Both the position numbers and the translations under genes were made by a program. DNA of 64,000 bases from the NCBI RefSeq assembly GCF_963455295.1, contig NZ_OY734020.1, forward strand, positions 558,001 to 622,000, in the 5' to 3' direction. Positions 60,919-64,000 of this stretch are shown in pieces. The notes below the pieces were generated by a model. The model was not told the DNA's origin, ran no database searches, and saw only the letters and a program-made list of their open reading frames with translations. The DNA comes from Candidatus Thiodiazotropha sp. CDECU1. GTDB taxonomy: Bacteria > Pseudomonadota > Gammaproteobacteria > Chromatiales > Chromatiaceae. Numbering within the stretch: the first letter of the stretch is position 1; every line of letters starts with the position of its first letter.

Positions 60919-61329
60919 ATGCGCCATCGCAAATCAGGTCGCCAACTGAATCGTAACAGTAGCCACCGCAATGCCATGTTCAGAAACATGACCGTCTCTC
61001 TGATCAATCACGAAATGATCAAGACAACCTTGCCCAAGGCAAAAGAGTTGCGACGTGTTGCCGAACCTCTGATCACACTCTCCAAGAGCGACAGTGTGGC
61101 AAAACGCCGCCTAGCCTTCGACCGTCTGCGGGACAAGGCGGCAGTGGGAAAACTGTTTGCCGAGCTGGGTCCACGCTACCAGGAGCGTCCAGGTGGCTAT
61201 CTGCGCATCATGAAATGCGGCTATCGTCCCGGAGACCAGGCGCCCATGGCCTATGTGGAGTTGGTGGACCGGCCGATACCTGAAGAGACTGAAGAGGCCG
61301 TGAACGAGTCTGAGGCGGAAGAATCCTAA
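60919..61329 (+). CDS. rplQ: 50S ribosomal protein L17
   Basis: A 136-residue L17, last gene of the supercluster. [20 protein letters not shown] and the [20 protein letters not shown] block are conserved. It has an acidic C-terminal tail ([16 protein letters not shown]). Confidence 0.98.
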   Translation: MRHRKSGRQLNRNSSHRNAMFRNMTVSLINHEMIKTTLPKAKELRRVAEPLITLSKSDSVAKRRLAFDRLRDKAAVGKLFAELGPRYQERPGGYLRIMKCGYRPGDQAPMAYVELVDRPIPEETEEAVNESEAEES

Positions 61330-61361
61330 GCCAGACCAGACTGAAGATCCGGCTGAAAAAG

Positions 61362-61388
61362 ACCCACATCTTGGATGTGGGTTTTTTT
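61362..61388 (+). terminator. Intrinsic terminator of the alpha operon
   Basis: ACCCACATC-ttg-GATGTGGGT is a perfect 9-bp stem followed by TTTTTT, 32 bases after rplQ stops. Confidence 0.93.
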
Positions 61389-61444
61389 ATGCGTGTCATT
61401 CACTGGGGCAGGATGCCTGTCTGTCCTTTCCACTCAGGTCAAAA

Positions 61445-62107
61445 TCAACGCTTTAGACTTTTCAACAGATCCTGCAGTGCTACTGCCTGGGTTCCGCTCT
61501 CCTTGCTCTGCTGAGGATTTTCAACTTCAAAAATCCGTTGTCCATTGATCATCCCGGAGATATCAGCTCCTTTGCCGGCCAGATCATGACTGAAGACGGC
61601 TGGAATATGCAGTAGGGTGAAAACCAGGATCACCTGGTAGCTCAGATGATGCACATCGTTGAGGCTCAGCGTGCCGACCATGGTGATATCCTTGAGCAGC
61701 ATCAGACCGCTGATGGCGCTCAATAGCAAAAAGAAAAAAAGTACCAGATAGACAGGTCCCCACAGCGGGTTGTGACTATACCACTTGGGTAGAGGTGCCT
61801 TGCCAAGGGTAAGATAGAACTTCAACACCAACCAGGTCTGGGATAGGCGATGCAGGTTCGGTTCACAGGAGCTGATCTGTTCACTGCCTTTGCCGAATAG
61901 GAGAAGATAGAGACGCAGTAGCAGGGCGGGTAGAAACAGGCCACTGAGCATGAAATGGATCTCGGCCGCACTCTGCGCCAGCAGGGGGGTATTGTTCATG
62001 AGCCACCCGGTGATCAGCAGTCCGACACAGGAGAGCCCGAGAATCCAGTGGGCGAGCCTGAGTCTATTGCTCCATACCAGGACCCGGGTGACGCTTGTTG
62101 CCTGCAT
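61445..62107 (-). CDS. Cytochrome b-type membrane protein (cytochrome b561/Ni-Fe hydrogenase b-subunit family)
   Basis: A 220-residue, four-helix inner-membrane protein. Candidate haem-ligand histidines lie at the helix ends: His20 (RLAHWILG), His51 (IHFMLSG), His153/His154 (DVHHLSY) and His167 (LHIPAVFSHD). YSHNPLWGPVYLVLF is the family's Asn-Pro-Leu segment. It probably passes electrons between the quinone pool and a periplasmic partner, but no partner gene is adjacent. Convergent with rplQ across the terminator. Confidence 0.82.
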   Translation of the reverse strand: MQATSVTRVLVWSNRLRLAHWILGLSCVGLLITGWLMNNTPLLAQSAAEIHFMLSGLFLPALLLRLYLLLFGKGSEQISSCEPNLHRLSQTWLVLKFYLTLGKAPLPKWYSHNPLWGPVYLVLFFFLLLSAISGLMLLKDITMVGTLSLNDVHHLSYQVILVFTLLHIPAVFSHDLAGKGADISGMINGQRIFEVENPQQSKESGTQAVALQDLLKSLKR

Positions 62108-62226
62108 ATTCAGTTACCTGTCGTTTCACCCTGTAGGGCGGGATCTGTTGCACAATTCAGGGGCTGTATTACAGCATGCATGATCCAACAACGGGAAGGG
62201 AATAGCCTGGAGAATTATCATGGTCT

Positions 62227-62252
62227 TAGGGGCTGTCCCCTAGGGGCCCTAG
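62227..62252. repeat. Nested G/C palindromes upstream of the RNA methyltransferase gene
   Basis: TAGGGG-ctgt-CCCCTA (62227-62242) can form a 6-bp hairpin that is mutually exclusive with the palindromes CCCCTAGGGG (62237-62246) and CTAGGG-g-CCCTAG (62240-62252). Located 34 bases before the ATG at 62286; no T-tract. Function unknown. Confidence 0.45.
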
Positions 62253-62285
62253 AACCAGTCGTTTCATTCAGCCAGCGGTTTAAGC

Positions 62286-62864
62286 ATGATCAGACAGAGA
62301 AAGAGTAAAAAAGAGCGCAGAGAAGGCCGGGATCAGGCGCTGCTGCGCTATACCAAGCAGCGCCAGAGAAACCTCCTCGCCAAACCCGGTGTACACGACT
62401 TTATCGTCGTGCTGGACCAGATGAAGGCTGGATTCAATGTGGCCAAGATATTCCGCAGTGCCGAGGCGTTTGGCGCCCACGAGGTCCATCTGGTGAATAT
62501 AGGGCCCTTTGATCCAGCGCCGGGGAAGGGTGCTTTCAAGAAGGTGCCGGCACGATTTTTCGACAGCTTCGAGCAGAGTTATCGGGAACTCACCGAGCGT
62601 GGTTACCAGATTATGCGACTGGAGGGTGGAAGTAAGCGCCTACTAACTGATTTCAGTATGGCAAGGAAGATTGCCTTCGTCCTGGGCCATGAGGAGTGGG
62701 GACACAGTTTCAGCCGGGAGGAGTATCCGGACATCTTATCGGTGTCCATTCCCCAATTTGGGCAGGTGGAGAGTCTTAATGTATCGGTGGCGGCGTCCAT
62801 AGTCATGTATGAATATGTGCGCCAGGTAGGGGGTCTCAGCAGTGACCCGGTCCGCCCTGAATAG
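62286..62864 (+). CDS. TrmH/SpoU-family RNA methyltransferase
   Basis: A 192-residue SPOUT methyltransferase with a basic N-terminus (MIRQRKSKKERREGRD). Motif 1 DQMKAGFNVAKIFRSAEAFG has Asn51 and catalytic Arg57. Motif 2 is FVLGHEEWGHS (131-141), with His where most have Asn. Motif 3 is SIPQFGQVESLNVSVAAS (154-171), the knot that binds SAM. The substrate (tRNA or rRNA ribose) cannot be told from sequence. It stands alone on the plus strand. Confidence 0.9.
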   Translation: MIRQRKSKKERREGRDQALLRYTKQRQRNLLAKPGVHDFIVVLDQMKAGFNVAKIFRSAEAFGAHEVHLVNIGPFDPAPGKGAFKKVPARFFDSFEQSYRELTERGYQIMRLEGGSKRLLTDFSMARKIAFVLGHEEWGHSFSREEYPDILSVSIPQFGQVESLNVSVAASIVMYEYVRQVGGLSSDPVRPE

Positions 62865-62895
62865 GTCAGGCGTTGAAGGGCGTTAGTGGTTAAGT

Positions 62896-62979
62896 CTAAC
62901 TATCTGGAAATTCAACAGATTTTGTTGTTAACACGGAGACAACAATAATCGCGAGTGATGCGAGTAGCAGCCAAGTCAT
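62896..62979 (-). CDS. Putative 27-residue single-helix membrane peptide
   Basis: Minus-strand frame starting at ATG 62979 with GAGGAG (62992-62987) at the ideal 7-base spacing. It encodes MTWLLLASLAIIVVSVL then TTKSVEFPDS, a hydrophobic helix with a short polar tail. A perfect CRP-type palindrome lies 119 bases upstream. The combination of ribosome-binding site, hydrophobic helix and upstream operator argues for a real small protein, but homologues were not checked. Confidence 0.55.
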   Translation of the reverse strand: MTWLLLASLAIIVVSVLTTKSVEFPDS

Positions 62980-63097
62980 TTGATTTCTCCTCATATTCTA
63001 AGTGACTGATCTACTTCAGATATGCCAACCATAGCTAAGTTACAGTCATTTTTATGTGACTTATAACCTATAAATCTTAAACAAAGCTTAAATAAAG

Positions 63098-63113
63098 TGT
63101 GATCGCTATCACA
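63098..63113. promoter_or_regulatory. CRP-type operator
   Basis: TGTGA-tcgcta-TCACA is a perfect match to the CRP consensus half-sites with 6-base spacing. It lies just after the phosphatase stop and upstream of the small membrane ORF on the minus strand. A CATAAA -10-like sequence at 63055-63050 would put the site near -62, a class I position (inference). Confidence 0.65.
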
Positions 63114-63125
63114 TCAGAGTCTCCT

Positions 63126-63728
63126 TTACAGTTGCGACTTACCCATGAAAATCAGTGTGGCCGGGTGCTCGCCATCGATCCGAATACGGGTGAGGCTGGC
63201 AGTGGCAATGGAGAGCCGGTACATGGAACTGAGAGGGGCTTGCAGGGTGTGATTGATAATGGTTCGAATTACCCCTGCATGGGCGACGAGTAAAAGGTGT
63301 TGGCCGCGGAAACGCTCGCAGGCGTTGCTGTAGGCAGCCAGGACCCGTACCTTGAAGTCATTCAGATCCTCAGCGTCCTGTGGCCGATTCTGAATCGGAT
63401 CCTGGTAGAAGCGTGACAGGATCGATTTGTCATGTCGACGCAGCTGATCGCCGGTTTGACCTTCCCAATCACCGAAACCAACCTCTTTGAGCCGGTCATC
63501 CAACTCCACCCCAAGCTCAAGCTCTTCTCCCAGGCGTGCTGCAAATTCGCTGCAGCGTCGCAGTGGTGAACTGATGATGGCCTGCCAGGGGCGATCGCCG
63601 GAGACGGCTTGCCACATCTGTTCCCATCCCTGCTCACTCAGGGGGTCATCTATCTGGCCCCGGTAGCGCCTGCCGCCTACCGGCTCTCCATGCCTCAATA
63701 GATCGATGGTCGTGACTTTGCCTGCCAA
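63126..63728 (-). CDS. Histidine phosphatase, probable alpha-ribazole phosphatase (CobC-like)
   Basis: A 200-residue phosphoglycerate-mutase-like phosphatase. The phosphohistidine motif LLRHGEP is at residues 10-16 and a second active-site histidine is in LLVAHAGVIR. SSPLRRCSEFA and LKEVGFGDWEGQ are typical of CobC and related phosphatases. The start is TTG (63728), directly after the cbiB/cobD stop, so the genes are coupled. That context suggests removal of the phosphate from alpha-ribazole phosphate or adenosylcobalamin phosphate. A generic histidine phosphatase is the alternative. Confidence 0.8.
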   Translation of the reverse strand: MAGKVTTIDLLRHGEPVGGRRYRGQIDDPLSEQGWEQMWQAVSGDRPWQAIISSPLRRCSEFAARLGEELELGVELDDRLKEVGFGDWEGQTGDQLRRHDKSILSRFYQDPIQNRPQDAEDLNDFKVRVLAAYSNACERFRGQHLLLVAHAGVIRTIINHTLQAPLSSMYRLSIATASLTRIRIDGEHPATLIFMGKSQL

Positions 63729-64000
63729 TTAAAGCAATCCGCTCAGTGTAATCAGCGCGACTATCACCAGGTAGACGACAAGGGATCGCCAGACGAGAGC
63801 CATGGCTGACTTTGCAAGAAAGCTGAAGGACTGTACCCCCTCATGGGCTTCGTTGATGAGCGTCGAGAGCCGCATGGCACCGCTACCGGTACAGATCAAG
63901 GTTCCGCTGTTGCTGTCGTCGAATTCGCTGAAACGGCTTTCGTGATAGCTACGCCAGCCATAGAGTGCGTCCTCGAAGCTGCCTGCTATGGCATAACAGA
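63729..64000 (-). CDS. Adenosylcobinamide-phosphate synthase, C-terminal fragment at window edge
   Basis: The last 90 codons of a gene whose start lies beyond the window. The frame reads GSFEDALYGWRSYHESRFSE, then NSGTLICTGSGAMRLS, and ends with a hydrophobic helix (ALVWRSLVVYLVIVALITLS). The W-R segment followed by a Gly-Ser/Ala-Gly-Ala stretch and a terminal membrane helix resembles CbiB/CobD C-termini. Adjacency to a CobC-like phosphatase supports a cobalamin role. Confidence is limited by the short visible part. Confidence 0.65.
   Translation of the reverse strand, partial: CYAIAGSFEDALYGWRSYHESRFSEFDDSNSGTLICTGSGAMRLSTLINEAHEGVQSFSFLAKSAMALVWRSLVVYLVIVALITLSGLL

Overview
The window is a chromosomal segment of a gammaproteobacterium. 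The gene orders hemA-prfA-prmC, ispE-tRNA(Gln)-prs-rplY-pth and tRNA(Tyr-Gly-Thr)-tuf-tRNA(Trp)-secE-nusG-rplKAJL-rpoBC-str-S10-spc-alpha are all gammaproteobacterial. A rhombosortase, a DUF1302/LolA-like/RND cassette and a di-iron oxygen-sensor locus point to a free-living or symbiotic, respiratory, Chromatiales-like lineage. This placement is inference, since no rRNA gene is present.

Layout. 1-6579: the end of ubiA, then a minus-strand series hemA-prfA-prmC-(unknown)-moeB-rhombosortase-lipoprotein. 6929-13199: a plus-strand cassette of a periplasmic LolA-like protein, a DUF1302 outer-membrane protein and an RND/MMPL exporter, closed by an intrinsic terminator. 13448-13716: a MITE-like element with perfect 33-bp inverted ends, inside a gene-poor kilobase. 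14231-18978: a visibly A+T-richer four-gene signalling locus (ODP-type metallo-beta-lactamase-fold protein, soluble histidine kinase, REC/HD-GYP response regulator, dCache/FixL-like PAS sensor without an output domain). 19090-23373: a second LolA-like protein, with two FtsX-type permeases and a LolD-like ATPase. 23641-28881: pth, rplY, prs, tRNA-Gln, ispE and a TPR lipoprotein on the minus strand, without the lolB gene often found here.

29110-61388 is a continuous plus-strand information-processing supercluster. It runs from a stable-RNA-type promoter through tRNA-Tyr (followed by a 190-bp tandem repeat carrying the tRNA 3' end), tRNA-Gly, tRNA-Thr, tuf, tRNA-Trp, secE, nusG, rplKAJL, rpoBC, rpsL, rpsG, fusA, a second tuf and the S10, spc and alpha operons to rplQ and a strong terminator. 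The two tuf genes encode identical proteins. Internal control sites visible by eye are an L10 leader, an rplL-rpoB attenuator, a consensus str promoter and a promoter/terminator pair between rpsN and rpsH.

61445-64000: a cytochrome b-type membrane protein, a TrmH-family RNA methyltransferase, a 27-residue membrane peptide with a strong Shine-Dalgarno sequence downstream of a perfect CRP-type palindrome, and a cobalamin-related pair (histidine phosphatase and the 3' end of cbiB/cobD).

The least ordinary parts are the putative oxygen-sensing c-di-GMP locus at 14231-18978, two unlike LolA-type export systems within 17 kb, the MITE, and the rtT-like repeat behind tRNA-Tyr.
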